Part shown: positions 1 through 13,110 of the stretch, one piece after another
Position numbering within the stretch: the stretch's first letter is position 1
How the letters are laid out: every line of letters starts with the position of its first letter
Source: Lithospermum erythrorhizon
Lineage: Eukaryota; Streptophyta; Magnoliopsida; Boraginales; Boraginaceae
Assembly (NCBI GenBank): GCA_019722365.1
Contig: JADFUC010000892.1
Location: 1-64,000, forward strand
Direction of reading: 5' to 3'
Length of the DNA stretch: 64,000 nucleotides
The notes under the pieces: model-generated
Seen by the model: the letters and a program-made list of their open reading frames with translations, nothing else
Database searches by the model: none
Told to the model about the DNA's origin: nothing
Translations under genes and position numbers: made by a program

Positions 1-918
1 CTCAGTGCTTCGTTCAGTTACGTATTGCTGAGCACGTGTAATGTGCCCACAGTTTAAATTAGGGACACGTAGTATGCGCCCGTTAAAAAACGGTGTGTAA
101 TCATATTTGGTGTGCGCTCCAGTGTACTTTCGATGGGCCGTATTTTTATATTTTAAATTATTATATTAATTTTAATGACTTATAATATTTTTATTAATTC
201 TTAGTTATATGTGAGCAGATGCTTTATCTGAGTATTTTATTATTTTTATAATAAAATTATAATGAATTTTTTTTTTTAAAAAAAAACCTAAAAGAAATAA
301 GATGAAAAAGTTACCATGAAGAAAATAAAAATAAAGGATTGTGAAAAATTTTTTATTTTCTCTTGGTGATAATTATGGAGTATTACATAGTAGATAATAT
401 TTATAGTAGTAGTTTATGGAGAATTTATGTACATTGGCGGTTCTGTGAAGAATTTCTATGAAAATTAAAATAATTTTTTTATGAGGAGTGTAAAATAGGA
501 AATACATTAATTTGGCTGTAACAGCCAATCCACCCACTTGGACATTATATATAGTATAGATTTATATTATTTTTTATTATTTATCCTTGAAGAGAATAAT
601 GTTAAATTGAATATTTATATTTTTATCAATTTCCATATTTATAATGTTAAAATGTCTTCATCATGTTTAGAATCTTATATATTGGGTTAGTTTTCATGAA
701 TTTAAGTATTTATTTAAATTTCTTATGTTAATTTTTATAAATAGTAATTAAGTTCAATTATTGTCCTAAATAATTAATATATTTTGTTTGAGTAATTAAT
801 TTGTATTTAGGTTATTCTAGAGTATACGATTATAAATGACGCGTCTGATGGACTTAAGCGTTTAAATGCCGGTATCTGGCCGTTAAAGAAACGATTGTAT
901 AATGTTTTATTGAATTAT
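1..918. other. AT-rich stretch without recognisable gene
   Basis: No convincing exon is visible. Around 490-555 and 830-900 there are short CG-containing patches resembling the retroelement remnants that follow. The rest is AT-rich with many stops on both strands. Confidence 0.5.
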
Positions 919-2872
919 TGTAACGTCTGCGCGCAGGTCGGCCGTCTGAGGTTATAAAAATATCTACGCATTTAAAGTCTTATAAAAATATCCACATAAA
1001 AAGTCAGCAGAAAACCTAAAAGTCAACTCGACCATAACGTCCTCGAAGCAGTCTCCCCAAATCACAGATTCGTCGCTCCGAATATGCAGGCATATACAAC
1101 TAAGATTTATCCTTAATATTCCAATTATGGAAAAGTCAACTAAAAAGTCAACTATGTCCAAAACCAAGAAATATCTAGAAAAGACTTGAAATTTCTTACC
1201 TTAGCACAAAGAAGAGAATGATGGGAGAACAATATTCTGACCGATCTTGAGTTTGAAACGTCGAAGAGAAATGGAAAAATGAAATTTTTTAAGGGGGAGG
1301 TGAATATTTATTGTCGCTCTGATATTTCTACACTTTATTTCGGCCATCACCTCTCGAGTCGCCTCGAGTCATCGTAACTCTAGCAGTAAGCCTCTCGATA
1401 ACTAATTACTCTACTCCCGAACAATATCAGCCTTGACTAAACATCTCGCGATAAATAGAAGTCAAAACCTGATAAATGAGCCACGAAATCATAAGTGCAG
1501 AAAATGCCACAGTCGAGGAAATATAAGTTGGGAGTTCAAGTATTCTTTACCTCAATGATCTTGGCCACAGATATAATCACATAATCATATAAACGATTCA
1601 CATGTATATCGTTCTCAGTAATCATAACCTGATAACATGTATATCGTTCTCGTAATCAAATCATAATAACATGTATGTCGTTTCTCACGTAATCATATCA
1701 TAATAACATGTATATCGTTTCTCGCTGATCATATCCACGATAACATGTTCCACCTTGATTTTAAAGTAAGTCATTAAATGCGCCCGTGAGATAGTGCTAC
1801 TTTCTATTTAAACTACCCATGAACCCATGAAAAACAATCGAGTAGCCTTACTTTTCCCACGATCAGCGCCTAAATGATACCCGAGAAAGTATAATCAAGA
1901 CCTCTTGCTATACCGGTCCTAGAATGCAACCAACTCTTAGGGGAGCCTCTACAACGGTCTAACATGGATCATGTCGAATTATAATCGATCGAGACCATGA
2001 CAATCGATTCCCGGCCCAAATTCCATCTATCAACTTTCATTACAAATGGAAGCTTATAAGTTATTCTAAGCTAATCATCGAGTCCATAATTAACAATCAT
2101 ACTCGAAATATCAATTATAACTTCGACTTGGAATTTACACTTTTTGACATGCGCCGCTGTCGATTTTAAATCACCCGATTTAAATCACCTTAACTATAAT
2201 AAGGTCAGTATAACCTCGCACACATTTTAAAGTCTTATAAAATATCCACATAAAAAAGTCAACCGAAAACCTAAAAGTCCTTTCGACCATGCGTCACCAG
2301 CTTGATCTACAAATCACAGATTCGTAAAACCGAATACGTTCTGAGAACCCGCTTAACCAACTAAGATTTATCATAAATTCAATTATGAAAAAGTCAACTA
2401 AAAGTCAACTATGTAAGAAACCCGAAAATATCACCGAAAGACTTGAAATTTCTTACGCTTAACTACGAAGAGAATGATGGGAAACGATATTCTACAACCA
2501 CGATCTTTGAGTTTGGCGACAATCGAAGAGAGAAATGGAAAATGAAATTTTTTAAGGGGAGGGGTGAATATTTCGGCCATAGCGTAGAAAAAGATGATGA
2601 TGAAGTGTTTGATAATGATGATGTGGAAGATAAACGTAGTAGATATTTAAAACTCGACTCGTTCGGTTTCGGCAATTTAAACATCGTACTTAAATCTCAT
2701 GACAGATTAAAAGATAAAATATTCATGTAAAAAGCTTCTTAAATTATAAATGTAATTATTTCTAAAATTTTCACGAAATAATATTATGCATCGAGATTAT
2801 TTGAAATATCCCGGGTCCCTTGTAAATAGAAAATTTAAATTTTTTTTCGTAGCAGGTTATTCTGATTAGGTT
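919..2872 (-). mobile_element. Rearranged Ty3/gypsy LTR fragment
   Basis: The left end (tgtaacg near 918) matches the 3' end of an LTR read on the minus strand, and the right end (about 2850-2872) matches the 5' end of the LTR at 9523-12078. Between them, a module with repeated tcaactaaaa/gtcaact words appears twice, at about 965-1310 and 2215-2560. It appears again at 11445-11790. The fragment therefore looks like an LTR with an internal partial duplication. No retroviral-type coding region adjoins it. The short open frames in it, such as 2443-2730, lie within LTR sequence and are probably not genes. Confidence 0.65.
1565..1745. repeat. Degenerate tandem repeat inside the LTR
   Basis: The word aacatgtatatcgtt recurs about four times at intervals of roughly 40-50 bases, separated by ctcgtaatcat-like spacers. 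One or two degraded units are recognisable in the related LTR near 10930-10985. Confidence 0.6.
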
Positions 2873-3484
2873 GTGTCAGCCAGTATTATAAATTCGTTGT
2901 TTTATCCGTAATTTTAGACCGTTTAGAAATAGTTCAGCAAGTTAGTAGTGTGTCTTACAGAAACGCGGTATTGTAGTAGGTTTTGATTATACTTTACGGA
3001 TGTTTTGGCGTTGTCGTGGAAAGGGGCGGGTGCAGTGATTGTTTGCGAAAGTTTTGTGGTAGCTAGCGAGAAGGTAATCTGCGTGCTGGTATTGAGCATG
3101 TTATTATGTGAAATGATGTACATCGTTGTGTTATGATTACGTGAAATGATATACATGTGTAGCGATTCTGTGTGACCCGGTATGATTATGTGATTATATT
3201 TTGCGGCGTTGAGCGTTGCTTGAGGTAAGCTCAACGAATCCAACTATTCGATTGTCGACTTGCTTTTGTATTGTGGCCTTAATAAACTATATGTCTTGTG
3301 GCCTTGTCGGCGGTTGGTGATTCGATTGTGGATGTTTTATTTGTGTGTTTGGATGATGGGAATTAGAGTAGTTGGTTTATTGAAGGTAGTTGGAGTTATA
3401 TGTTTAATTGACTTAGTGCTCGAGACTTGACTACATGTTGGGATGATTAGGGGTTAGGTGACTCTCCTTACTTGCGGGATATGT

Positions 3485-3690
3485 GAGATCTATTATCAAC
3501 TTTCTTTATGCATTATCGGTGTTAGACTTTATCTTGGTATAAGTGCGGTGGGAGATCTATTATCCCCTTTGCTATGTCGTTGTTGGTGTTGGCCTTATAC
3601 TTTGGTATAGAGTCTGATATGAGATCTATTATCGACTGCTATGGGCGTTGTTGATGTTGGCCTTATCTTCTACGGTATATGTATAGTGGT
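3485..3690. repeat. Three-copy tandem repeat, period about 68
   Basis: The word gagatctattatc starts at 3485, 3552 and 3621. Each copy is followed by a ttggtgttggccttat-like segment and a tttggtata tail. It lies within the plus-oriented LTR fragment. Confidence 0.75.
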
Positions 3691-3928
3691 TATTAGCGGT
3701 TGATCCGTTCCACAGGGTAGGCCAGTTGAGTATATCTTGGCGTTAGAGATTGGTATATTTGTGGAGATATGGGAGATAGAAGGTGATGATTTAGAGTTAT
3801 AGTCATTGTTGTGTCTATGATTTCATTACGGGTGTTTGTGTGCCTTATTAGGACAACCACATTATATCCCCAACTTTTATATTTATGCACGAGACCTTCT
3901 TTGGAATCTTAACGTATGACTTTATTAG

Positions 3929-3931
<3 letters not shown>

Positions 3932-3965
<34 letters not shown>
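3932..3965. repeat. (TA)n microsatellite
   Basis: About 17 uninterrupted TA units. A shorter TA run lies at 4335-4350. Confidence 0.9.
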
Positions 3966-3968
<3 letters not shown>

Positions 3969-4953
3969 ATTCATGTTGGGCTATTATAATATTGTGCATG
4001 CCGTTCCGTATGAGTAAGTTACTTCCCCCTTTGTTAAGTTTTCACTAGGCTTAGCGACTTACGCCACTTTAACTTTGGGCGGCATTCGTTGTGCCGGAGT
4101 TATTGAGGACGGCTAGTTGAGCTAGGAAGCCGTTGGAGAGTTTGTTAAATTGGTAGGTGAAAGCGTCGGGTGGCTAAAGGATCACCATGATCTCGTTTAA
4201 TGTATTGTCATTGTTTTTTGATTATTTGTACTTTATTTTCAAACTTTAGCCTTGGGTCAATTATTTTGTATTGAGGATACAATCTTTACTCACCGATTGT
4301 AGCACCGGCATTCTTTGTCTTTTAGGATATGTTGTATATATATATATATAGGTTGGTTGAATAGATATCGCTTTTTGATGGATTGTAAATTTTAAAAAGC
4401 TGTTTTATTTTGAGAATCTGTAAAATCAAATTTTTTGGATGAAGCTTGAGTTGTGCTAAAATGAGTCGTCCGTCGGTTTGGTGACTCACAGTGTTCGGAT
4501 TATAATGATTACCATTTTCCGGTAGGCAGGGTGCTGGTTAAACAAATATTCCACTTTATCCGCCAGATTGTCAGTTTTATTTTCGTAGATCGGAGTGCGC
4601 AAGCTTTCTGATCTTGATTGATGTCAAAAACTTTTATTTGAATGAAATTATCGATTTAATAGTAAGAGTATGTTGAAAATACTACATATTGATATGTTTT
4701 TCAAACAAATATATTCTTAGCATTAAAAAGTTATTTGAGTTGAAATTAAAAAAAAACTAAAATTCAAAATGTAATGATCTTTTTAGGAATGAAGGAAGTA
4801 CTATTTAGTAATTAGTATTTATAACAACTCGTCTATTTATCATACTCCGCCGTAGATTTCACTAATTAATTTTAATTTAAATTAATCTTATTGAAGTTTT
4901 TTCGGATAGATTATTACGATTAGAAAGCCGCGTTACAGTCATGTTGAATCTTA

Positions 4954-5237
4954 GAACATGTACACGGCTCCCCTAAAAGTTAAAATAGGGCTCAAATCAC
5001 CCCTAAAAATGAAAAAATGATGCATTTAAATTTCCCCTAAAATAATGTGCCTTCACCATAAAATTCTTGTAGCCTTTTCTTGTACATAAATTTATCTTTC
5101 TTACTTATTTTTTTCAATAGTGAAGTGAATAATAGAGAGCTGTTAAAGTACATACATAAAAATCAACCCTAAAAATAAAAAAAATAGTGATTTAGAATGC
5201 ATTTTAGGAAAATTTAGGGAAGCTGATGTACATGCTC
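4954..5237. mobile_element. Tourist-like MITE (PIF/Harbinger type)
   Basis: The element is 284 bp with imperfect terminal inverted repeats of about 25 bp. The left end reads gaacatgtacacggctcccc, and the right end is the complement of gagcatgtacatcagcttcc. It is flanked by a TTA direct duplication at 4951-4953 and 5238-5240, the target preference of PIF/Harbinger elements. It has no coding capacity. The interior is AT-rich with runs of cccctaaaa near both ends. Confidence 0.75.
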
Positions 5238-5339
5238 TTAGACATGTTCGAGACCATGAACTAAAATGACTACATCATTCAAAATGATAACAATCGCTAC
5301 TAGAAAGCGAGACTTAAGCGTGGCCTTTTACGTACGGCG

Positions 5340-5795
5340 GACCCGACACCGTAAGGGAAAGGTGTCGGTCGGAGTCGATATAAACTTTGACGCCTAATCG
5401 TCGGCCCCATTTGCATACCCGACACGACACGAGACTACATATAGAAGTACTTATGTTTGATTCGGGCTCCCGACACCATCACACATTTAAATTTATTTTT
5501 GATTTATTTTAAACCGACGCCACCCGATACGTTCGAGAATTAATTTTATTTTTGATTTATTTTAATACCGACACCGTCAAACACCGTCTAAATTTAGATT
5601 TATTTTAACCGGCCTTACTTCCGACAACTTTGTTGAATTAATTTTATTTTTGATTTATTTTAGTACCGACACCACGTCGACACCATGGCCAATTTATTTT
5701 TATTTTATTTTAACGGCATACGCCCCGACACCACGTCGACACCACAAACATTCAATTATGTTGAAGCCCGACACTCCAGACACCACAAACATTCA
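5340..5795. repeat. CACTA subterminal repeat cluster
   Basis: CCGACACC-type words occur near 5346, 5467, 5573, 5664, 5728 and 5769, with a reversed copy at 5364. They are separated by ttatttttgatttattttaa spacers that are themselves repeated. Further copies lie at 6572, 6711 and 7388-7425. Confidence 0.8.
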
Positions 5796-6078
5796 ATTAT
5801 TTCAAGTAAGCAAACTGCGAGACGACCGGCCCAGAGCACAGTAAATTTTCAAAATTATAAACTGAGATCTTCCATGACATTTGCGAAACACGGAGTGCAA
5901 ATTCACAAAAAATATCCAAAAACATCACAAACAACATCCAAAAACAATATAAACATCCAACAAAAAATATCAACAACATAAACATCAAACAAAATAATAA
6001 CCTAGCGCTATCTAGCTGTCAGCAATGACATGCAGCGTCAAACAAAATAATAACACAAACAATATCCAAAAATCATCA

Positions 6079-6119
6079 ACATAAACATAAACATAAACAT
6101 AAACATAAACATAAACATC
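6079..6119. repeat. (ACATAA)n microsatellite
   Basis: About six to seven perfect hexamer units inside the CACTA element. The same hexamer recurs irregularly around 7960-8110. Confidence 0.85.
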
Positions 6120-6949
6120 AAACATCAAAATTACCATTTTTCCTCTTTGGATAATTTTTCCTACATAAAAACGAAATGTAACAACATTATTATCAAGATA
6201 AAAAATTAGATAGACACAAAAATTGAAATGTAACAAAATTAAACAAAATAATTAGATAGACATAAAATGTAACAAAATAATTACCTCAAACAATTTTCCT
6301 ACTAAATGAAATAATATAAGAAGGTTAGTAGAAAAAAAATAATTAGATATCTAACAAAATAATTACCTCAAATAGTTTCCCTACAAAAGGAAACAATATA
6401 AGAAAGTTCATAGCCATAAAAATAAAATTAAACAAAATAATAAGAAGATTATAATTAAGGTGAGGTCGAAAATCGAAATGTAAAAATATTATTAGGGTTT
6501 AGTGATTATGTGATTAGAGAAGTGTTTATATAGTGGAGGGTATAGATTACGAAATTTTAGGACCGGCCTTTACCCGACACCAAACCGAAGACGTGTAATA
6601 AAATATTTCGAAATTTCCGCACTTTATTATATAGCGGGAATACGAAATATTGAAGGGCAACGCCGCCCAAACCTTACGACAACGCGAGTTTATATAATGT
6701 AGAAGCACAACCGACACCATCACGAGAAACTTGACCGGCGCCATATTAAGGCATCGGTAAAAAATTATCCGATTGAAAACTTACCCAACACGCAATCAAA
6801 ACTCAACATCCATATGACCACGACATTGAAAAACACGTTAAAAAATACAAATACTACGTTTGCAAACACAACAATCAATTTGTATCACGAGTTTAATACA
6901 AATTTATCGATTATTATCTGAAAAAACTTGAAAATAAAAACATTGGATC

Positions 6950-9300
6950 CTAATTCTCTTCCCGGCCATGCTCGGCTAGTATTGTTCCCCTGAAATAGCC
7001 TTCTACGAGTAAATCGTTATCCGGGTAGTCCGACGCGTACTCTGAAGCATCACTATCGTCGTGTCCCAAATCATCTTCTGGTAGTCCGACGCGTACATAA
7101 TTGGACATTATTGTACATAAATAATTGTGCTTAACCACTGAATTTTGAAAAAAATGAATTAAATGAAAAAAATAAATAATTGGACATAATTGTACATAAT
7201 TGAATATAATTGAACATAAAATATCCAAAACATACCTTGGATTCGGAGTGCAGCGGAGGGGAAAAGAGTAAGGAGTGAGGAGAAGTTTTTTATTGGGTTC
7301 GTTCTTAATCGGCCGTAGGATCGATTTTATATATGTGACATGGAGTCGGTCACGTGTCGGTATCATAGTTAAATACCGACATGATACCGACACTACACCG
7401 ACACCTTTAACCTACCGACACCTTTAAATACCCGTTTTGTTATTTTTTATATTAATCTAATTACTCGTGTAATAAATATATTTTTTATTGGAAGTGAATT
7501 TATATATTTAAGTAGTATAGATATTATAAATATAAAATATTATAAAATATTCACATCGATAATATAAATGCGGTATATGATGTATTATAAATAATCGAAA
7601 TTATCTTGGCTCTACGATCGTATGCGGAATCTTTTAAAGATTTTATATTATAATTTTTAATAATATATCTAATGATTATTGTACATAATAATTTATTAGA
7701 TTGCCAAAATACATTAAAGAAGAAAAATAAATTTTATATTTAAATACCGACATGATACCAACACGCTTTAACACTACCAGCCTTGCCAGCGGCTCCCGAG
7801 CCACAAACCTTTATGGCAAAACCTTTGCGACACGTAACCTGTTTGATGCAGTCGAGACCACAAAATATCTCAATTTATTTCATACAACCTGTGTTTTAAA
7901 CACAAATGTCTATCCATAAAACACTTTAAAATCATATCATGAGCAATCGATAAGCGCTTGAGCCATAAACATAAAAATATCAAACCATAAACATCAAACT
8001 ATAAACACAAATCAAACCATAAAACATAAAAATATCCATAAACCTAAATAAAAAATATTCGAATATCCATAAACATAAACCTAAATAAAAATATCCATAC
8101 ATAAACATCATCAAATATCCGTAAGCATAGCGTTTAAATTTGTGGTATTAGTGGGGAGTGCAGGTGAAATTTGGGTGAGGCGGGATGGGGAGGATGAGGT
8201 GTTGCTCTTTTGGAGTCGGGAAGGTAGGGATGACTAGTGGGGTGCGGATGGGTGGTGGATAGAGGCGTCTGGTACCGCCCGTTCTTGAGCGGATGCGATA
8301 GTCTGCATGGCTTCCCTACAGACGGGGCGGGACTACGAAATCAGTACACTCCCACGTAAGCACAGGCATGGCCATAGCAGGTCACTGATTCTTGAGGCTC
8401 GCGATCTCTTCCTTCCTCTCGGCACCGGAAGCCTCGGGGCCTTGTTCACCGCCTCGACTCCGACGACCGATGTTATACGTCCTCGAAGGCAGGCTGGTTC
8501 CATTGGACAACATCAATGACATACGGTATTTGAGTATAACCGGCTCAAGCATCCGACCTTTCCCAATCCACGCCCTCCAATTTGAATACGCATCATGGCC
8601 TTGTCAAACAGACCTCTAATGGATCTAGAAATAAAACCCGTGTACCGTGGAACAAGGCGCATAATCATCCCTTGAGTTATATAAACATAGAATGAAATAT
8701 AAAAAACATATAAAAAATTGAAACTTGCAGAAAGAAAATTTAACATATAAAAAGAATTGGAAAACTTACAAAAGCGATCTGCTTGATGCCGGGTTGTAAA
8801 AGATTCCCCGTCGGTTAAATGCATGCGCATCCTTCTTCTTGTTAAGGCAAGGCGAATATTAGCGAAGAGGCGAGCACCGATCCTCACCACCGAAACACAA
8901 TTAAAATAAATAGTTAACTTACAAGAATAAAAATTCAAATTTAATAGTAAAAATCCAAACTTACCTCGTCATGGACCATCTCGTGAGGCTGCTCGAGGAA
9001 TGTTTGAAGGAGCCCCGTCAGCCCGCCCGGCGAAGTGCGGTTACATGCGTTTCTTTAGGGATATCGCTGCTTTTACGCTCATCCACAGCACCGGTAGGTG
9101 GCAATGCTTCTCCAGTGGGTCACGGATTGATCCGGGCACGAGTCCCGAGGCGGATCGGCTACGCGCTGCGGCGCGTGCTTCCACTTCTCGGCGGATCACG
9201 CCAGCTTCTTCTTGTTGGATTCCTCGGCCATTTTGGCATATAAATTCTCCTCCTTGAATCTTATATCGATCACGAAATAAATACAAAATTAAGTTAGTCT
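6950..9300. other. CACTA interior with broken reading frames
   Basis: Several short open frames occur here: 6950-7393 minus, 8307-8519 plus, 8513-8938 minus and 9041-9286 minus. None shows a transposase motif I can name. The GC-richer block at 8300-9240 is the likeliest relic of a transposase or accessory gene exon. Its base composition stands out from the AT-rich surroundings at 7440-8110. I cannot assign strand or product. Confidence 0.35.
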
Positions 9301-9522
9301 AATTTCACAATTGAAAAGCACAAAAATTTTATAACACCATCTTGCAAAAAGCTTCATATACATCATGATGCTTTGGTCCGCCACTTCCATAAGTGTGGCC
9401 CACAGATCTTGACCTCTTTTTTATTTCGCTCAGGAAGAATCTTTCACCCACTTCCCCGACGAGCCTAACATGAACAAATAGATTTGATTAGATACAAATG
9501 ATAAATATAAATATTAATAAGG

Positions 9523-12078
9523 CGTAACGACCTTGGCCCAGTGCCTGAGTGAGAGTCATTAAAACCCGGAACACCAGAGTCACCAAACCGATGGACGACT
9601 CAGTTTAAAACAGTTTCGTTTCATCCAAAAATATGATCTCAGTTAGGTTCCCCGATCAAAACAGTTTTGAAAATTTATAATCCATCAGCTGATATCTAAA
9701 CAAACCACCCATATATATATACATCACATCTCCCAAATAAACAGTAATGCCGGCAAGGCTACAAAAGATGATACATCTTTGTTATCTACGGAATACAAAA
9801 TGACAACGGTAGGCAAGGCTAAAGTTTCAAAAGGAAATCTGACAATCAAAGCAGTTGACAATCAAAATCGGAATTTGTGAGGATCCTCACGCCCACTTAG
9901 ATGCTCGCTGTAGCTCGGAACAAAATACCAAGCGACCTCTTGGCTCCAGCGCATCCAACTGTACCAAATGAAATGCCGCCCAATGCGAGAAAGGGGTGTA
10001 GCCGAGAGGCTTAGTGAAACTTAACACGAGGGGTGGAGCTTACCATATGGAGCGAGGACAATAAATATAATGATAGCCACACATGAATGAAATACACATA
10101 TATCGGGACTATCTAATCGGGTCACTCGGCCAGTAATCCCAAAGTCTACATCACATAATACGAGAGATATCATAGAGGTTTGATAAACACACAATTCTAG
10201 AAAGACATCAAGAGACTTCAACAACGACTAAACTCTAGTCATCAGGCCTCACATCCTTTCATAGCCCAGTATATCAGCCTCCCAATGCGAATATACTCAG
10301 TCGTCTACGGGGAATGGACTGTCGATAATCGCCCCAGCAACATACCGCGTATAAGGCCAAAACGCGCTCATACACTAAGTACAAGACACGCGCTTATACA
10401 CTAAGTATAAGGCACGCAGCTTATACCTGGCGGTATAAGGCACGCGCTTATACACGCGGTATAAGGCACACCGCACTTATACACACTATAAGGCACGCTT
10501 ATACGGTATAGGCGCACAGCATATACACTAAGTATAAGGCACGCTTATACACACACTAAGTATAAGACGATGGTGTCACATATCTGCTTGAGGAGGAGAG
10601 TCGCTAATCACTGGTAATCATTTGGCAAGATTACGCCTCACGATCACTCCAAGGCCTCCCAGGCTTCGTACATAACCCAAACAACTACTCTGCTCCCCGA
10701 AGCAGTGGTATTCTGGTACGGCTAAAAGCGTCCTTGATCGTAAATCGATCACAATCGCCCGACAAAGACATGAGCATATCAAAGTACGTGAGGCCTGAGC
10801 GATACAATGGTGCCGACAAGAATACGTAATATAATAGTGCCGTCGAGGCCGCGAATTGAAATATAAGTTGGGAGTTCAAGGCGTTCTTTACCTCGAAGCG
10901 ATCTTGGCGCGCGAGCAATCAACGCCAGCAGCGATTGCATTGTATGTCGTTGCCGTAATCATAAAACAGCCAACATGTATATCACAAATCAAGGTAAGTA
11001 CGTAAGTAACACCCGTGAGATAAATGCTCTTTACTTCTGCTAGCTACCATGAAACCGCGAAGACAATCAAGATGCTTGCCCTTTTCCGCGATCGCGCTAA
11101 AAGCCAGCTGAAGTATAATCGAGAGATCTATTACTATCTTAGGCGTTACGGAAGATACATAACCAACTCTTGGGAGAACTATCTCATGATCCTAACTGTG
11201 GATAAACTATCAATTATAATCCATTGGACCTGACATTGATCCCAGCTAAAATTTCATCTTATTACTTAATCATTACCAATCGACTTATAAGTCATTTTAA
11301 TTAATCGAGGTCAAATTAACAACCTATACTCCGAAATATCAATTATACTTCAAATTGGAATTAACACTTTTTGTATAATCCTTTAATCAATTTTAAATCA
11401 CCCGGTGAGCATCGCAACAACATAATAAGGTCCCAATATAACCTCTACACATTTAAAGTTATAAAAATAATATCCACATAAAAGTCAACCGAAAACCTAA
11501 AAGTCAACTCGACTATAACGTCCTCAAGCGATCTCTAAATCACGAATTCATCACTTATATACGTCAGAACCCATAACCAACTAAGATTTATCATAAAATT
11601 CAATTATGTAAAAGTCAACTAAAAAGTCAACTATAACCGAAAACCCAAGAAATATCTGAAAGACTTGAAATTTCTTACATAACTTCGAAAGAGAATGAGT
11701 AGGGGAGAAAGATGTTCTACAACCCCGTCTTGAGTTTGAGGAATGATAAATGGAAAAATGAATTTTTTAAGGGGAGGATAATTCCGCCAAAAACAAAAGA
11801 AAAAATGAAGATGATGAAGTGTTGTGATGATGTGGAAGATAAGCGTACGAGATATTTAAAACCTCGAGTCCGTTCGGTTAATTCTCCGCTTGCTCGTACC
11901 TAAATCTCCAGCGAGCCGTTCAGATAAAATTCTTCCTGGCAAAGCAGCTACTAAATTATAAATGTAATTCGGCGAAAAAAATTTTCTGAAATAATATTAT
12001 CATCGAAATTAATTGTACTATCGGGTCCCACATGAGCCGAAGAATTAAATTTTTTTTTTTTTTCGTGAGGTTATTACA
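9523..12078 (-). mobile_element. Ty3/gypsy LTR, probably solo, in the CACTA element
   Basis: Read on the minus strand, it begins tgtaataacc at 12078 and ends near 9523 with ggtcgttacgcc, close to the usual ...gttaca. It is about 2.56 kb and no gag or pol adjoins either side, so it is probably a solo LTR. It shares blocks with 919-2872, 2873-4520 and 14688-16874. A convincing 5-bp target duplication is not visible (taagg versus aaacg). Confidence 0.7.
10365..10570. repeat. Tandem repeat within the gypsy LTR, about 35-bp unit
   Basis: About six degenerate units combine cttatacac, an aagtataaggca or gcggtataaggca word, and a cgcgc spacer. Words such as tataaggcacgc recur five or more times. The homologous part of the other LTR copies does not show the array, so it is an expansion within this LTR. 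Confidence 0.8.
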
Positions 12079-12105
12079 AAACGAAACTCAATAAATAAAA
12101 TGCGC

Positions 12106-12525
12106 TTACGTATATTTGAAAGCGGTGGCAGCCATCATCTTGTCTAGGCGAGCTGAGATGTGCAGGGCTGTCGGTTTAGCGTACCGACCAGCTATACTCG
12201 GGTAGGCGTAGCCATAACATCCTCGGCCTTCGACCGAATCGTCGGATGTCTCATCGGCTACGTCGTATGACGTGATCGCGACTACTGCCGATTGGGTGTA
12301 CTTGCAAATAATCACGGGCCAGTCGACTTGCTCATGAGATATCGGAATGTCGTCCTTAGGTCGATAAGATTGTCTGCCTATGTCGAGGCATGGGACGATA
12401 ATTTGGCTGGATTCCACAGGCTTGGATAGGTACCCAAACTCTTGACGACCGTCCGCTCTGCTTGTTGAGCCGTCGTAACATGCCCGACCTAGTATAGCAC
12501 AGCCACGAGCCATAAAAGCTTGCAT
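12106..12525 (-). CDS. Uncharacterised ORF in CACTA right arm
   Basis: A continuous 139-codon frame starts at ATG 12523-12525. It lies between the LTR insertion and the low-complexity right arm of the CACTA element. It is GC-richer than its surroundings and lacks repeats, so it looks like a real exon relic rather than chance. I do not recognise a domain. The residues CYDGSTSRADGR, SYRPKDDIP and VDWPVIICKY are the most peptide-like stretches. Its position suggests an element-encoded protein or a captured host fragment, but no catalytic motif is seen. The LTR insertion cuts the DNA just beyond its 3' end, so the protein may have been longer. Confidence 0.4.
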   Translation of the reverse strand: MQAFMARGCAILGRACYDGSTSRADGRQEFGYLSKPVESSQIIVPCLDIGRQSYRPKDDIPISHEQVDWPVIICKYTQSAVVAITSYDVADETSDDSVEGRGCYGYAYPSIAGRYAKPTALHISARLDKMMAATAFKYT

Positions 12526-12539
12526 TTCAAAATTTAAAT

Positions 12540-13110
12540 TCCATCAAAAATTAAAACAACATCATTCAACTCAATTCAATTCAAATCAAATCAAATCCAA
12601 TTCAATCTAATTGAGCTTCGATTCGAGCTTCAAATCTAATTGAGCTTCGATTCGTCTAATTCAAACAACATTCAAATAAATCTAATTCCAAGGTAATTCG
12701 ATCTAATTCGGACTCAATTCAAACTCAAATCTAGTTTCAAGCCCAATTCAATCTAATTCAAACAACATTCGGCTTAAATCTAATTCGAGCTTCAATTGAT
12801 ACAATTCGGGCCGAATTGAGCTTCAAATCTAATTGAGCCAAATTGATCAAATTCAAACAACATTCGAGCTTCAAATCTAATTCAAACTCAATTCAAACTA
12901 ATTCTTTATCAATTCATACTCAATTCGATTTAATCTAATTCAAGCTCAAATATAATTGAATCGAATCGAGCTTCAATTTCGATTGATTATCGATTCCATC
13001 GATTAAATAAAATTCAATTCCATAAATCAATGATTAGAAATCAAGCTGAATCTGTCTGTGAGTAGCTGTCCAAATTCAATTCATCAACAACGGTTCAATT
13101 ACGATTGATA
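12540..13110. repeat. Low-complexity CAATT/TCTAATT-rich repeat
   Basis: Degenerate repetition of words such as attcaaatctaattgagc and attcaaacaacattc over about 570 bp. The unit is irregular, built on the pentamer aattc. It forms the inner part of the right arm of the CACTA element. Confidence 0.7.

Larger units (their letters stand above)
2873..4520 (+). mobile_element. Opposite-orientation gypsy LTR fragment
   Basis: This stretch carries the same LTR family in the other orientation. The block around 3110-3160 (cgtgaaatgatatacatg) is the reverse complement of the tandem words at 1565-1745. The block at 4470-4500 (ggtttggtgactca) is the reverse complement of 9570-9600 and also matches the 3' part of the LTR at 16820-16850. 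Together with 919-2872 it forms a head-to-head pair of LTR fragments. Confidence 0.55.

Noticed and set aside
2443..2730. 95-codon plus-strand frame rich in Asp and Arg
   Set aside because: The same DNA occurs in the LTR at 11690-11910 with a different frame, so it is LTR sequence, not coding.
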